A DNA stretch of 64,000 nucleotides from NCBI GenBank assembly GCA_022225965.2, contig JAKJXP020000156.1, positions 1 to 64,000 of the forward strand, read 5' to 3'. Under the pieces are notes generated by a model, which saw only the letters and a program-made list of their open reading frames with translations, ran no database searches and was not told the DNA's origin. Below, piece by piece: positions 1-12,218 of the stretch. The stretch is from Diatrype stigma (lineage: Eukaryota > Ascomycota > Sordariomycetes > Xylariales > Diatrypaceae). The position numbers and the translations under genes are program-made. Every line of letters begins with the position of its first letter. Position 1 is the stretch's first letter.

Positions 1-56
<56 letters not shown>
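1..56. repeat. Poly-C homopolymer run
   Basis: The window opens with 56 uninterrupted cytosines, followed directly by ordinary mixed sequence. No telomere-like CCCTAA unit is present. A run this pure and long is unusual in a fungal genome and may be an assembly or sequencing artefact, or a real homopolymer continuing to the left of the window. Confidence 0.95.
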
Positions 57-720
57 ACAAGATCTAATGATAGATCGAATGGTATTTCGAATTCGCCTTT
101 TTCTATATATCATGAATTACAGCTATATAATCGTGTCAACCACTCCAGGGACAACCGGGTTTGCTAAGAAGGAAGGCAATTTCAGAAATGAAGAGAGAGG
201 AGGGCAGGCCAGGGGGGAAGGGGGGAAGGGAGGACGGTGGGAAGCCAGATGAGGCCGAAATCAAGGATGCAATTCCACGTACTATGTGGCACAGTATTGT
301 TTTTCCTCTTTCTCATTTGACTCCTGCAATATGCGCCACACGTGCAGCCTTGAGCTAACAGTGGTTGCTTATATGTTGCCCAGCTGCACTTATGCATGGC
401 TCGATGCCTACATATGTAGATTTAACATCGCAGTGTTTACTTCGGTATATAATGACTACCTAAGTACTCAAATGACTAGGTCCTAGATAAGTACTATAGT
501 CCCTAAGAATAGTTATACCTTTCTATTAAGAAAATTACCCCATCATCCCAGACTCATGGAAAGGTCCAGGTATCAGCAGCCATTATCAACAACTACCAGA
601 GAATAGACATTTAAGCTCGAATTTCACGATTGACTAGTCCTTCGGAACCAAAATTTCGAAGCGGACACTTTAAAGACGAAAAGAACAGGACAAATCAGGA
701 CGTCAGAACCAGTCACAAAC
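57..720. other. Intergenic, no gene seen
   Basis: Only short overlapping reading frames without recognisable composition are present. A purine-rich patch (about 182-250, GGGAAGG-like) is the only notable sequence. It probably includes the promoter and leader of the methyltransferase that follows. Confidence 0.6.
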
Positions 721-1562
721 ATGGCCGCCCCTAGTAGCTTTGTGCCCAGACAGGCTATGTCGACGATAAGCTGTTCGACATCATCGGCGCTGATGAGACC
801 AAGGCTATCGCTCAATATGAGATGGCTCTGATTCCACCCATCCCCTCCGACGCCGTGGTCCACGACATTGCTTGCGGTCTGGGACCTGTTACCGAGAGCA
901 TCTTGGCCACGGGCGCCAGACCTAGGGAGATCATCGCCACAGACCTCGCCCCGCCCATGACCTCTCTCTATAACAACGTCGCCGAGGCCCACTCGTGGCC
1001 TTCGCGGGCCACTGTTATGGACTGCCAGAAACTTCACTTTCCTGACGGACATTTCACCCACAATTTTCTCTCCTTCGGCTTGCCTATCATCGCCGATCCC
1101 ACCAAAGCTGCGAGTGAGCTATACCGCACCTTGCAGCCGGGCGGCACCTGCGTCACTGCTTTCTGGCTGCAGATCCCTCAGGGCGAGAACGCCCAAGAGA
1201 CTCGTGCTGCCATTTGGGGCCCCGATGCCCATCTAGCTATGGAACCCCGTCCTCGACACAAGGACCGGGATTACCTACGGGAACTCCTAGTCGGTGCGGG
1301 CTTCAAGTTCGAGGACGTAGAGCTGCATGAGAAGTCGGCTTTCCTCCCCGTTAAGGACCTTCACGAGTTCGCTAGGGCCATCTGGAGCGCTATCGGACAG
1401 CCCCGCGGAGGGTGGACCCAGGAAGACGAAGAGAGATGGGACGAAGCGGTAGATAAGTATAAAGAGCTGCTCCAGCAGAAGCGAGGGTTTCACGTGGGCA
1501 CAGGGGGCAAGGTGACGCTGGAGGCTATTGCGCAAGTTGCGATCGTTAAGAAGAGAGCTTGA
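721..1562 (+). CDS. Class I SAM-dependent methyltransferase (5' frame disrupted)
   Basis: The main frame from the ATG at 822 gives 246 aa. Motif I reads HDIACGLG (about residues 14-21), the S-adenosylmethionine-binding glycine loop, followed by an acidic strand end (IIATDLAPP) and a post-motif LQPGG before a beta strand, all typical of small-molecule or unknown-substrate fungal methyltransferases. The same frame stays open and protein-like upstream to about 738 (TGYVDDKLFDIIGADE), but contains no ATG there and hits two TAG codons at 732-737. A good ATG at 721 (MAAPSSF) lies in another frame. The simplest reading is that the true start is 721 and one base is missing, or two are extra, near 740-747. 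That could be a real frameshift, a sequencing error or an unrecognised splice. The substrate is unknown. No biosynthetic cluster partner (PKS, NRPS) is nearby. Confidence 0.75.
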
Positions 1563-1643
1563 AAATTAGGGGGCAACGGCAAAGGCAATAACAGCTTAAT
1601 GTGTACTTTTGGGGGGTATCTAATTATTAGATCGTTGGGCTCA

Positions 1644-2721
1644 TTACTCATCTTCTGTCCGACCTGATGCGCGCCTGTCTTTCTCTTGTGACTTCGGCGC
1701 TGGCCGCTTGCTCTCCATCAGCTTCCGGTAGGACGCGACCACGTCGGCCCTGATGCCCTGCAACTCCTCCCTCCGCCGCAAGCTCCCGGCCGCCTTCGGG
1801 ATATCACCTACCTCGACTGCGGCTCCGCGAACTAGCGTCTTCCTCTGGAGCTTTACGGTGAACTCCGGTGGCGCTTGAACGACGTCGTGCAGCCCGGGCC
1901 GCGTCTCTCCTCTCTTCTTCCTCAGCGCCTCCCAGGGGTCTTCTTCGGCCTCGTCGACCTCGCCGAGGTACTTGGTTCTCTTGCCCTGCTTCTTTTTCTT
2001 CTTCCCTGACGACGATGCCGCCAACGAGCCATCAGCCGCTGCGTTGAGCTTCCACGAGACGCCGGCTTCTTCGTCCTCGAGCTCCTGTTCCGCTTGAACC
2101 TCGAGCTCCTCCTCCTTCTTCTCCTTGAGCTTCCGGTCTGCCTCCCGCCATTCGTCGTACAGCTTGTGCATCTTGCGCTCCTTGTTGGTCCGCCACTTCT
2201 TGAGGCCGAGGGGGTCATTCCCGTCTCTCACAGACTTGTTGATCAAGCCGCTGAGAGGAAGGGAGGCATCTACACGCGCTGCAAAGTCCGACATCCGCTC
2301 TCCGGGTTGGATTTTGGGCATCTCGGGGGTCTCCTTCGCTGCGGGCTTGGAGTCTTTCGAGTCTGTAATCTGAGCTGCTTTTCGCTTCTTGTTTTTCCCT
2401 GGTGGTGCTTCGCCATTGTCAAGCCCGGACCGAGGTTTCTTCCCTTGGGAAAAAGCCATCAGCCGCTTGAAGGCCCGAGGCGCATCGTCCGACTTGTACC
2501 CATCGCGTTTTCTCTTCAACTTCTTCTCCGGGCCGGGTTCCTTTTTTCCTGAAGCATCCTTGTGTTGTTCTTTTCTGACTGGTAACGGCCTTGCGAACTG
2601 TGACGGTGGTAGGTCGAAGCTGGCAAGAGGGCAAATATCAGCATTTTTGGGTCCAATCGGATTGTATTGGCTTCACTTACGTTGAAAGGTCTTTCTCGCG
2701 ACGGGTGTGTTTATGCGGCAT
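1644..2721 (-). CDS. Lysine-rich coiled-coil protein of unknown function (338 aa, 2 exons)
   Basis: Exon 1 is 2681-2721 (41 bases) and exon 2 is 1644-2619, with a 61-base GTAAGT...CCAG intron between them. The joined frame encodes 338 aa and starts MPHKHTRREKDLST, continuing into FDLPPSQFARPLPV. The long uninterrupted frame begins at a TTG (2519) that cannot be the start, so the small first exon is needed. The protein is very basic, with KKRK-type nuclear-localisation-like clusters, an acidic/lysine coiled-coil around residues 165-215 (EADRKLKEKKEEELEVQ) and a second basic block GKKKKKQGKRTK. I recognise it as a conserved fungal family often given uninformative names, and composition suggests a nucleolar or ribosome-biogenesis role. 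That is inference only. A 12-bp minisatellite lies immediately upstream of its start. Confidence 0.8.
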
Positions 2722-2724
2722 CTT

Positions 2725-2808
2725 GACAGTAGTCGGGACAGTTGTCGGGACAGTTGTCGGGACAGTTGTCGGGAAAGTGGTCGGGATGCAGTGGTCGGGA
2801 TGCAGTGA
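2725..2808. repeat. 12-bp minisatellite (about 4-5 units)
   Basis: The unit GGGACAGTTGTC repeats in tandem, preceded by a variant with AGTAGTC. It then decays into GGGAAAGTGGTC and two copies of a GGGATGCAGTGGTC-like unit. It begins 4 bases upstream of the ATG of the minus-strand 338-aa gene, so it falls in its 5' leader or core promoter. The flanking 2809-3423 shows no gene. Confidence 0.85.
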
Positions 2809-3423
2809 CTAATTTGATGATGCCTCTGAGTCCGGGATTCCAGCGCGGATCGAATTTTCAAAATTCCACCTGCAGGATGCTGAAGCCCCGGAAAACGGCG
2901 GTCGAAAGCGGTTACTGCCCCGCTGCCCCACTTCCATGCCGCTCGATTTCGATGTTGCAGGGTTTAGTTGGTTGTATGTATATATACACATTCACCTATT
3001 TACCGAGGTACTGTAGAAAGCTCATATGCATCTACAAAGTATAAAACTTACATCTGTTCTGGATTTCGCTGTAATTCGTCGTAGAATGCATCACCCAACC
3101 CAGTATCCAACCCAGTATAGGTACCTATTGGCATGATTTCGTGTTGGAGACGTAATTCATCAACCACTTCACCTTTCGTGAAATCATGTAGTATAGCGAA
3201 GACAGGTGTCTATGTACTTCGTAAGTCGTAGCTACATGTAAGCTGTGAGCCAAGCTCATCAACACGTGTTCTTGCTCCTGTATGTACTCAGATGCATGTG
3301 TCTATGAAACACAAAACCTTGGACATCTCTGTTGCTCTCCTTGTCTTCTTTGGAGAGCCTGTAGTTCGATATCGTCGAAAGGTGTTTGTTTATCAACAGT
3401 GTGATCGTGGAAAGTCTGACAAT

Positions 3424-4743
3424 ATGAAGCACGGCCAAGATTACATGCCCCTGGACTCGGGTGAAGCTCCGGAGGACCACACGAGCTCCGGAACGAAGCC
3501 AGAAGGCACAGCCGGAGCAGTCGGATCCAGGCTCGGCAGCCAAAAGCCTCGGTCGTGGGGAGCCTGCCACACCTGGGGCATCCTAGGACTCCTGGCCACA
3601 ATGTAATTCACCCCACCGGCAAGTTGAAGATTCAAGAGAGCAAAGATCTTGTTACCCGCCCATCCTCACACACGACATGTTACTGATACGTAGAGCGAGC
3701 GCAGGGTCATTGTACTGTTTGGTCTCGGCCTCGCCGTGTTCTCGCCAGTAGGCGATACGCACCTTAAGACTGCTACTTTGAAACCCGGAAATGCTGCTGG
3801 CAAGCCTGGCATTAGTACTAGCAGTAGTAGCTACAACGGAGGAAATGGGGCCGATCTACCGCCTCAGTTCCGGTATCCCACGGACTTCCTCCGGGACGTC
3901 GTGCCCATCCCATGCCACTCGCACAACGACTACTGGCGCAAGGAGCCCCTCTTCTCCGCCCTCCGCGCGGGCTGCGTCAGCGTCGAGGCCGATGTGTGGT
4001 GGCTGTCTTTCCCCTCCTCCAAAAACGACCTGTACGTAGGGCACGACCCAGCGGCGCTGACCCCGCACCGGACCTTCGCGTCCCTGTACGTCGATCCGCT
4101 CGTGAAACTGCTGGACCGGATGAACCCGCAGGCGGCGCCGTTCTACCACGAAAACAGCGACCACAGCAACAGCGACAGCCGCCGGGGCGTCTTCGACGCG
4201 GACCCGGAGCAAACGCTGGTGCTCCTTGTGGACGTCAAGACGGACGGAGCGCAGACCTGGCCCCGGGTACTCGAACAGCTGGAACCGCTGCGCGCCCGGG
4301 GGTGGCTGACGCGCTTCGAAGACGGCGGGGACGGGGAGGACGGGGTGCGCGTGGGCCCCGTGACCGTGGTGGGCACGGGGAACACGCCCTTCGATGTCTT
4401 GACGCGAAACGCCACCTACCGGGACGCGTTCTTCGATGCGCCTCTCGGGGCACTGTCCGAGGTGGAGGGGGGTGACTATGACCGCACGAACTCCCTCTAT
4501 GCCAGTACGAGCTTTAAGGAAGCCGTCGGCCCGCTCTCGCGCGGCGAGCTCAGCGACGACCAGCTGCGCACAATTCGCGTCCAGATTCGGAACGCACATA
4601 GTAGCGGTTTGAAGGCTAGGTACTGGGAAACTCCGAGTTGGCCTATCGCGCTGCGGAACAAAATCTGGCGTATCCTCGTCGAAGAGGGTGCTGACATCTT
4701 GAATGTGGATGACCTCTATGCGGCCTCTCAGTCGGATTGGTGA
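3424..4743 (+). CDS. AIM6: AIM6-like PLC-type phosphodiesterase, membrane anchored
   Basis: Exon 1 is 3424-3602 and exon 2 is 3705-4743, with a 102-base intron whose donor is GTAATT and acceptor GCAG. Joined, they give 405 aa. The join creates one clean transmembrane helix at about residues 51-74 (WGILGLLATM followed by VIVLFGLGLAVF), strong support for this splice. The lumenal or outer domain carries the GDPD/PLC-like active-site pattern: HSHNDYW at 131-137, EADVW at about 154-158, VGHDPAALT, and VDVKTDG. This matches the fungal 'altered inheritance of mitochondria protein 6' family, a PLC-like phosphodiesterase superfamily branch whose substrate is not established. The start at 3424 (MKHGQDYMPLD) is preferred because the upstream Mets at 3292 and 3304 add a poorly protein-like segment. 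The gene is GC-rich in its 3' half. Confidence 0.88.
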
Positions 4744-5278
4744 CGTATGTGTCTGTCTGGAAGGGGGGTTCGGTACATAGTGTATACTACACGCAGGGCA
4801 TTAGTAGTACTTTGAATGTCGAAGATCGCATACAAGTAGTTGATAATTCCAATGCATTGTGTTATGGTTATTATTTATCATTCACTCAGGTAAGCGTCAA
4901 TTCCGAGATCAAGAGCATTTCCACAGCTATCGGGGGGTGGGGGCTGGCTGGATAGGGAGGCATAATAGCTTGTGCATTCCCTATTCTAGACCCATCAACA
5001 AGTATATGGGTGTATAATCACGAGCAAACGAGAAACCAGAACCTACTGGTCTGGAGAACACATGATCATACGTACGCATTGCCGATACTGCATGCTCTAC
5101 TCTTAGTGACTTAAGCTCATACATCATCATATGCGACCTCCCCAGTACCACTACCACTTGACTGACTCCTGAACTCCGAAACTGATGCCGACCAAGCAAA
5201 ACACATGAGCCATCCAATCATGGAACTACTAATCCCGACCTGGACGTCCACCTCGTTCAGACGAGTTACGAAACCGAA
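4744..5278. other. Intergenic between convergent genes
   Basis: This is the shared 3' flank of the AIM6-like gene (plus) and MCM5 (minus). No reading frame of substance, RNA gene or repeat was seen. It should hold both polyadenylation regions. Confidence 0.6.
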
Positions 5279-7650
5279 TCAAGCACCGTTGCGGTACACC
5301 TGGGCGCCCTGGTTGCGGAAGATGATGGTGTCGCGGCGCTGGAGGAGCATGAGGGCGCGGTTGAGGCTCTGCTCGCTGTAGCCTTTGCCCTCGACCATCT
5401 CGCGGCGGAGGGAGGCAAGGCTGGTGCTCCAGCCGATGGGCAGGCGGCGCTTGAGCTCGGCTTCGAGGCGGGACACCTCGTCGTTGAGCTCGCGGCTGCC
5501 CTGGCTCGAGCCCTGGTTGACGGCGTCCATGGTGGAGCAGAGGAAGAGCCGGATGGCCTCGTCGACGTGGTGCTCCGTCGCCACCGGCGACAGCGTCACC
5601 TTGGCCAGCGCCTCCGTGATCCGCACGATGGCCTCGAGCTGCCGCACCGTGATCGGGATGCTGGACCGCGCGTTCGCCTCCAACTCCGACGCGTGCACCT
5701 GCTTCCGGATCGACACGAAGTGCGATGATAGCTTCTCGGCCGCCTCGGGCGAGAGGCGGGGCGCGCATCGTCTGAATTGCAAGGTTTGTCAGTCGATGTA
5801 GGCTGGTTACCTAGACGCACATGCGCTTTAGTGGATACGGGCGAACTTACGATTTGCAGTAGCTGAGATACCGTCTCATCTTTTCCACGGAGACCTCGCC
5901 CTCGACCTGCTCATCCAGACCGCGGCCACCCATGTGGATGCCCATGACGTGCCTGGCGATTCTCTCGTCCTTATCTCGCGTGTGTTCATCCTTGACAATG
6001 AAGATCATATCGAAACGGGACAAAATCGTAGTCTGAAAGTCGATGTTCTCGCCTGGCGTCTTCATGTCATCATATCGGCCGAAAATAGGGTTGGCTGCAG
6101 CGAGAACCGATGTACGAGCGTTCAGGATCGTGGTGATGCCAGCCTTGGCTATCGAGATTGTTTGCTGTTCCATAGCCTCGTGGATGGCTACTCGGTCCTC
6201 GTCGCGCATCTTGTCGAACTCATCAATGCACACTACACCACCGTCTGCAAGGACCATTGCACCACCCTCCAGATAGAACTCCCTTGTTGAATGATCACGC
6301 TGCACCGATGCTGTCAGACCAGCCGCGGACGATCCCTTACCGGAAGTATAAATAGATATCGGTGCTGCCTTCTCGACGAATTTCAGGAGCTGGGACTTGG
6401 CCGTACCGGGGTCACCAAGAAGAAGAACGTTGATGTCACCTCTGAGCTTCATGCCGTCTGGAAGAATCTTTTTGGATCCACCGAGTAACAGGCACAGAAT
6501 GGCCTTCTTGATGTCCCGGTTTCCGTAAATGGATGGTGCGATCGAATCGGCTATGACATTGTAAAGATCGGGTCTTCGGCTAAGCTCCATGAACTCTTGC
6601 TCCTCCTCTTCCGAAAAGAGAGAATGGCCTTTTGCCGTGGAATCCATATCTGTCTGGATGCCTACTGCTCTGAGGTACGGTGTGCGGATCGCAACAGCCC
6701 CGCTTGAGTTGTTCTTGGAGCCCTTGTTCTGATAGATGGAGAAAATTCCCATGACGGTACATCTCGTGCCTGGAACGACTCTGTTCGTGAGATATCGGTC
6801 CGCGGAGATCAAGACATGCCGAGGAAGCTCTCCGACAGGCACCTGATCCGGTGCTTCTTGCAGCTTAATGATCTGCTGGTCGACAAACTGCGACTTCTCA
6901 TGAATGACGAAGTAAGGGTCAAGGGGACACTTTGGTGACGGATCATTTGCTGGTCGTTGACGACCGCATTGGCGCGGAAGGGTAGCACCGGTGAATCCAC
7001 CCAGAATCGGAACAGTCTGGTTGTGCAAACAATTCCGGCATTGTACATGTAGTTCTGTGGCCTTCGACGACATAACAGAGGCTCCAATGACGATACCGGG
7101 CACCCTGACCAGCCTCGCAATAGTCATGGAATCCAAATTCCGGATCGAGACATCTTCGGCGGTAGAGTGAAGGAGGAGTTGGTGCTCGGGGACGACGGCG
7201 TGAGGGTCGTGGGGGAAGATGATGCGATGGGTGCATTTCTTCAATGCCGACTCGAACTATAATCTGGTCAACTTGGCTGCCGAGGAGTGAAGGATGTCGG
7301 ATTTCGCTGGACATACTAGAGGGATGATCTCGGCTGGCTCGGTGACCAACCGATGGGCTAGCTCCTCATTATACTTGATAAGGTCGGTAATGTTGATATC
7401 GCAGTAGTACTTTTTCAGAAGAGCATTTTCTTTCAATTGGTCTCTATGCCCTAGATGTCAGTATATCCACGACAAGGAGAAGGGCAAGGCAAAGAGCAAG
7501 AATATAAGCGAACCTGTAGACGAAGATGTTGTCGTGTCTGAACTGCAGAATGAAGGTGACTAGTTGCTCCTGTATTTGCAGTCTGGTGTCATCACCAGCC
7601 CCGGCTGTCGACTGGAACACGGAAACTGAGTAGACGGATTGACGATCCAT
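5279..7650 (-). CDS. mcm5: DNA replication licensing factor MCM5
   Basis: Four exons on the minus strand: 7514-7650, 7317-7443, 5851-7256 and 5279-5771. The introns are 70, 60 and 79 bases, all GT-AG. The frame is kept throughout and the product is 720 aa, the usual MCM5 length. It is a subunit of the MCM2-7 hexameric helicase that is loaded at origins in the nucleus. Visible features: zinc-binding cysteines near residues 161, 164, 185 and 198; Walker A GDPGTAKS at 369-376; Walker B CIDEF at 431-435; arginine finger SRF at 501-503; and the MCM5-specific run [17 protein letters not shown]. The C-terminal exon holds the winged-helix region. The ATG at 7650 gives [12 protein letters not shown], which matches the expected N-terminus. 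The gene is intact. Confidence 0.97.
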
Positions 7651-8801
7651 CTTGAGAACGAAGTTTGAAAACGAATTTTGATTATGATGACTTCAAACCA
7701 GCTCCAATGCGGCAACTGCGGTTATATTCACGGTATATCAGAAGCATGGAAAGTTCGCAGGGGAGAAGACGATGATGGTTGTCGAGGGGATGGCTACAGA
7801 AGCTGCGAATAAGTTTAGGCGGTGGGTGCATCCAGCTGGGTGCATCCCACCAAAGCAGCTGCAAAGGTCCCCAATCGTGCCCACTAATTAAAACATTCGA
7901 CACGCCCAGACGCTCTTGCGCGCCTTGGACGCGCTTTGACTTTTCGCGTTTGAGTGCTTGCATGACGCTAAGCTGGGAGCCCGTTAGATGAATATCTATA
8001 CCTACGTAGGTACAAGCTAAGTATGTATGTATGAATGTAGGTATGTATGTATGTATGTATGTATAGGTCAAATGTATGAGACGGCTACTACCTTGGTATG
8101 TACAACCTGCCGGCTGTCGGCTTCGTTACCTAGGTACCCTGAAGCTGCCTGAGTTACGTAGTACGTAGCCTGACCAGCCGGAGCTAACCTGACAGCCAGA
8201 CAGCCAGACAGTCTGAGTCGACCTCAGCCTACGTACACGTATGTAGTATTGGGGCTTCGAGCCTTCAAGGCCGCGCAAGGTCCGGCAGTGTCTGGTCAAC
8301 TAAATCGAGGTCTCTAAATTTAGCTGTGGAAACGCTGGCAGCTGGTATGGGATCCCTTAACAGCCATTTTTGCGACGCCAAGTTACGTGACGACGAAGCA
8401 TAAGCATCCATCAGCGATATCCTTTTCCGCTTCCCTTTTCGAGTCTTCCGAGTTCCGGCTGTTGTTAGCTGTCGTCTTTGTAATTGACAATTGGATTATT
8501 CGACTAAGCGACCGGTTTCTTCTTTCGACGTGAAGGTGCGCATCGATCTGTCGCCATTGTCTGTCTTCCTTTGACTTACGTAGACCTACGTAGACCTACG
8601 TAGATCTTCTCGACCCTCTCCTTACTGTGTGCACGATACTGGCAACCTGCCATCGTATAAGCCCCCTAGGTGCTGGCATCGACAGTCAGTTCAGCTTCAA
8701 CACAGCAATGATTCTCCGGTAGTCCTGCGAGAGCCCTTGTCCATAAGCCACCCGGCTTTCCTGTCCTCTGGCCCGAACCCGGTTCGCTTCTGCCAGTAAC
8801 A
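7651..8801. promoter_or_regulatory. Bidirectional promoter region MCM5 / VPS54
   Basis: This 1.15-kb interval separates the start codons of two divergent genes, so it must hold both promoters and 5' leaders. It contains a GTAT tetranucleotide repeat (about 8020-8067), three direct copies of ACCTACGTAG spaced by 10 bases (about 8582-8605), and a short CAGCCAGA repeat (about 8195). No coding frame stands out. I did not identify a confident cell-cycle box (ACGCGT) for MCM5. Confidence 0.6.
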
Positions 8802-11800
8802 ATGCTACCCAACTCCGGAGCTCGAATGTCCGTCGACAGCCTCTCGCCCATTTCTCCCAGTTCTCGGTCCGAATTCCCATTCCACCGACAGGCCTCCGTA
8901 GCCTCAACTTCCGGTGCAAGACGAGGCTCCGCTACCGGTTCGCTACACTCGATAGGAGGCCAGCTCGATCCTTCCGGCCACTCATCCAACGCCCTGCACG
9001 AAGTCAGCCAGAATGCCATATCGACATTGCTCCAACCCCCCATCGTGAGGACTGGTCTGGTAGCACATACAGCTGCGCCTGCCTCAAGTGCCCACAGACC
9101 GCCCACTGCGAGAGACATACCGCCTGTGACTCTGACGAACATCCCTCATGTCGATTCCTCCGAATTCCAACCCTACCTGGCGCAAGTGGGCGCTTTGTAC
9201 GAAACACTGCGAAGGGTGAAGGAGAGCGAGGATGAGAGCGATCCCCACAGTCTCCGAAGGCATGGGAAAGGAGATGAGCCGAGTGTGGATAATGCCCATC
9301 TCAGGCCTAAGCCTAATAGCCGTCCAACGTCGTCAAGGAAGGCATCTACGAGCTCCATCAGTTCTATATCATCCCTCGAGGGCCCTGCGCTGCGACGGCG
9401 GTCAAGTTCAAATTTCACTAAAAAAGCTGCACAAGGCCCGCCACCTTTATCGACGATCCCTAATGTTTATTTCGACGAAGACTTTCACCTCGAGAATCCC
9501 CGTACATTCGACGTCGTCAGCGAACGTTCCGAGGTGGTGAGGCAATCGGCTGGTTCCGCTGACGAGAAGAACGCTGCCAACGGGTCTGCTGTTGCACCGC
9601 GGAAGACCCTTGCCACCAATGCCATTCTGCAAGAAAAGCTATCGTGGTATATGGACACGATCGAGATGCACCTCATTGCCTCCATCTCCACAGCATCAAC
9701 TACTTTCTTCTCGGCGCTAGGGTCGCTCAGAGAGCTACATTCCGAAGCCGCCGAATCTGTTGATAGGATAAAGACGTTGCGTAAGGAGCTAGAAGCACTT
9801 GACCAGGAAATGGCCACCACGGGGATAGAAATTGTGCAGAAAAAGCGACGTTGTGAAAACCTTCAGCAACTAAATGATGCCGTCCAGCAGCTGAAAGCAA
9901 TAGTCGAGTGCGTCTCCATCTGCGAGTCTCAGGTAGACTCGGGTGAGCTTGAAGACGCTTTGGCCGGCATTGAGGCACTCGAAGGGCTTATTGCTGGTGA
10001 GAGAACGATAACATCAAGTCAAATTGATAAACTAATTCACCCTAAGCATCACTTACGCGACCTCAGGGGGGCTGTTGCCCTCGAGGGAGTAAATGATGAC
10101 ATAAACACGCTGCGGGTCCGCATAGGGAAAGCATACGAATCGAACTTGTTGAATATACTATTAGGGGACATCAGACGTCATGTGACCACGGTTTCGACTC
10201 AGGAGGTCCTTCTGCGATGGAGTAGTTCGGCAATGAGAGCTCGTGGGGTCCACGCCAGAGAGCCGTCCGCCTTCCCTGCCTACTTGGGGTCAACGACTGA
10301 ACTCCGCTCACAGCTTATGCCAGTGCTAGCAGGGCTGCAGAAATCCAAGCACGTTACGGTCGCAGTAGCTGCTTATCGGGATCTTGTGCTGCGAGAAATA
10401 AAGAATCTCGTCCGGAAACCCCTTCCAAGCTCAAACGATGACGACGGCATCTCGTTGAGGTCCTCTTCTACCACAAGCTCCCGCCACCTGACGCAACAGG
10501 AGAAATCCTCCATTCTGGCTAGGAACCTTCGGGCGCTAGACGAGGGCGACGCTGAAGAACTTCTTATGAGGGTGTATATAAGCGTAACGGAAACACTAAG
10601 GAGACTGAGTACGCAAGTAAAGGTCTTATTCGACGTCGCAAGCATGATGGGAGAGCCTCCGGACGCCATGTCAGGATTGCGGTCGCCACCGCCGATCAAG
10701 TCGCCAGCTTTGGACAGCCCTAATCGCGAAGTACAAGAGGAGATTCACTTGACTATGGACATGGCCAATCTGCTTGGTCAAGCAGTCGATATCGCACAAG
10801 AAAAGATCGTCAAGGTGTTGCGGGTACGATCAGATCAAAGCTCCCGGCTTCCATTGATATGGTTCCTGAGGTACTTCACACTCAACTTATATTTTGCCAA
10901 CGAATGCGAGGCAATCTCCGGCCGAAGCGGGACTTCCCTGAAAACCGTAGTGAATTCTCACATCAAAGACTTTATACAATTATACGGAGACGCAGAGAAG
11001 CAGAAGCTTGCTCAGGGCATGGAGTCCGATCAATGGGGTCCGAAAGACTTCGCAGAAGTAAGCACCACGCTTCTTGACCGCATCGTGGACAGCAGCACCC
11101 GGGACGCGGCTGCCTGGTCAGAAGGCAGTAGGATCTGGGAACCATATCCCGATGAGGAAGAGAACACGGGCGGGCGACCTCGAGCCGAGTCCAACGGGGG
11201 CACCAAGGACAAGACCCGGAGCGCCGTCATCGACGGAGAGAGCTTCACGCTTCCAAACTCGGCGATACTCTGCCTCGAGGGCATGAGCCACTTCCTGCAC
11301 CTGATCTCGAGCATCCCGTCGATGGCGTCGGACATCTCCGGCTCGCTCATCGCGTACCTGCAGCTCTTTAACTCGCGGTGCACGCAGCTGATCCTCGGGG
11401 CCGGGGCGACGCGGTCGGCGGGGCTCAAGAACATCACGACGCGGCACCTGGCGCTGGCGGCGCGGGCGCTGTCCTTCATCACAACCCTGATCCCGCACGT
11501 GCGCGAGTTCGTGCGCCGCCACGCCGCCACCGGGCCTAACGTCAACAACGCTGCCGTCGCCAACCTCATGGGCGACTTCGACCGCGTCCGCCGCCTTTTC
11601 CAGGAGCACCAGAATAACATCTACGACAAGTCCGTCGAGATGATGACCGGCCGCGCCGCCACCCACGTCAAGACCCTGCGTGCCCTCGACTGGGACCGGG
11701 ACCGCGCCGACGACGCCGACGTCCCCGCCGTCAACCTGTACATGGAGGCCCTCACCAAGGAGATCGTCACCTTCCACCGCGCCCTCTCCAAGTTCCTCCC

Positions 11801-12218
11801 CGACGGCGCCGTCCAGATGATCATGGTGCAGGTCTTTGCCGGCTTCAAGACCCAGCTGGGCGAGGCCTACGAGAACCTGCAGCCGGAGGGTAAAGTTGGT
11901 GTGCAACGGTAAGTACAACTCCTCTCGGGCTTCTTGTCTCTTCCATCCCACTAACAACACGGAACTAGAATGGAGAAGGATATCGAGTTCCTCATCACTC
12001 GGCTAGGCAAGATCGAAGGATTCGGAGACATGGGGAATGACCTGCTCGCTGTGGTCAAGGCCAAGAAGGTCGAGGACGACCCACCTCCCCCTGACCAAGC
12101 CGAGGGCGAGAAGGAAAGGGATGTCAGCAGCAACGGTGATGCTTCGGGAAACGCGGCCAAAGCAGACGAGACAAAGCCTGGTGAGAAAAGCAAAGGGGCA
12201 GCAGCGGAAAAGAAGTAA
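8802..12218 (+). CDS. VPS54: Vps54, GARP tethering complex subunit
   Basis: Exon 1 is 8802-11908 and exon 2 is 11969-12218. The 60-base intron has donor GTAAGT and acceptor CTAG, and the product is 1118 aa. The Golgi-associated retrograde protein (GARP) complex tethers endosome-derived vesicles at the trans-Golgi network. The first 150 residues are Ser/Pro-rich and probably disordered. The conserved N-terminal region contains VYFDEDFHLENPRTFDVV (about 225-242), typical of Vps54. A long coiled coil follows (about 310-370, rich in RIKTLRKELEALDQE). The Vps54 C-terminal domain lies at about 812-940 (AILCLEGMSHFLHLI onward). The C-terminal tail from exon 2 is charged and low complexity. The ATG at 8826 (MSVDSLSP) is an alternative start. 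The gene is intact. Confidence 0.93.

Noticed and set aside
3292..3606. Stand-alone 104-aa gene
   Set aside because: Its second half is the first exon of the AIM6-like gene. Splicing at 3602/3705 joins two halves of one transmembrane helix.
11118..11960. 280-codon minus-strand frame as a gene
   Set aside because: It is antisense to the conserved VPS54 C-terminal domain and is open only because of GC-biased codon use.
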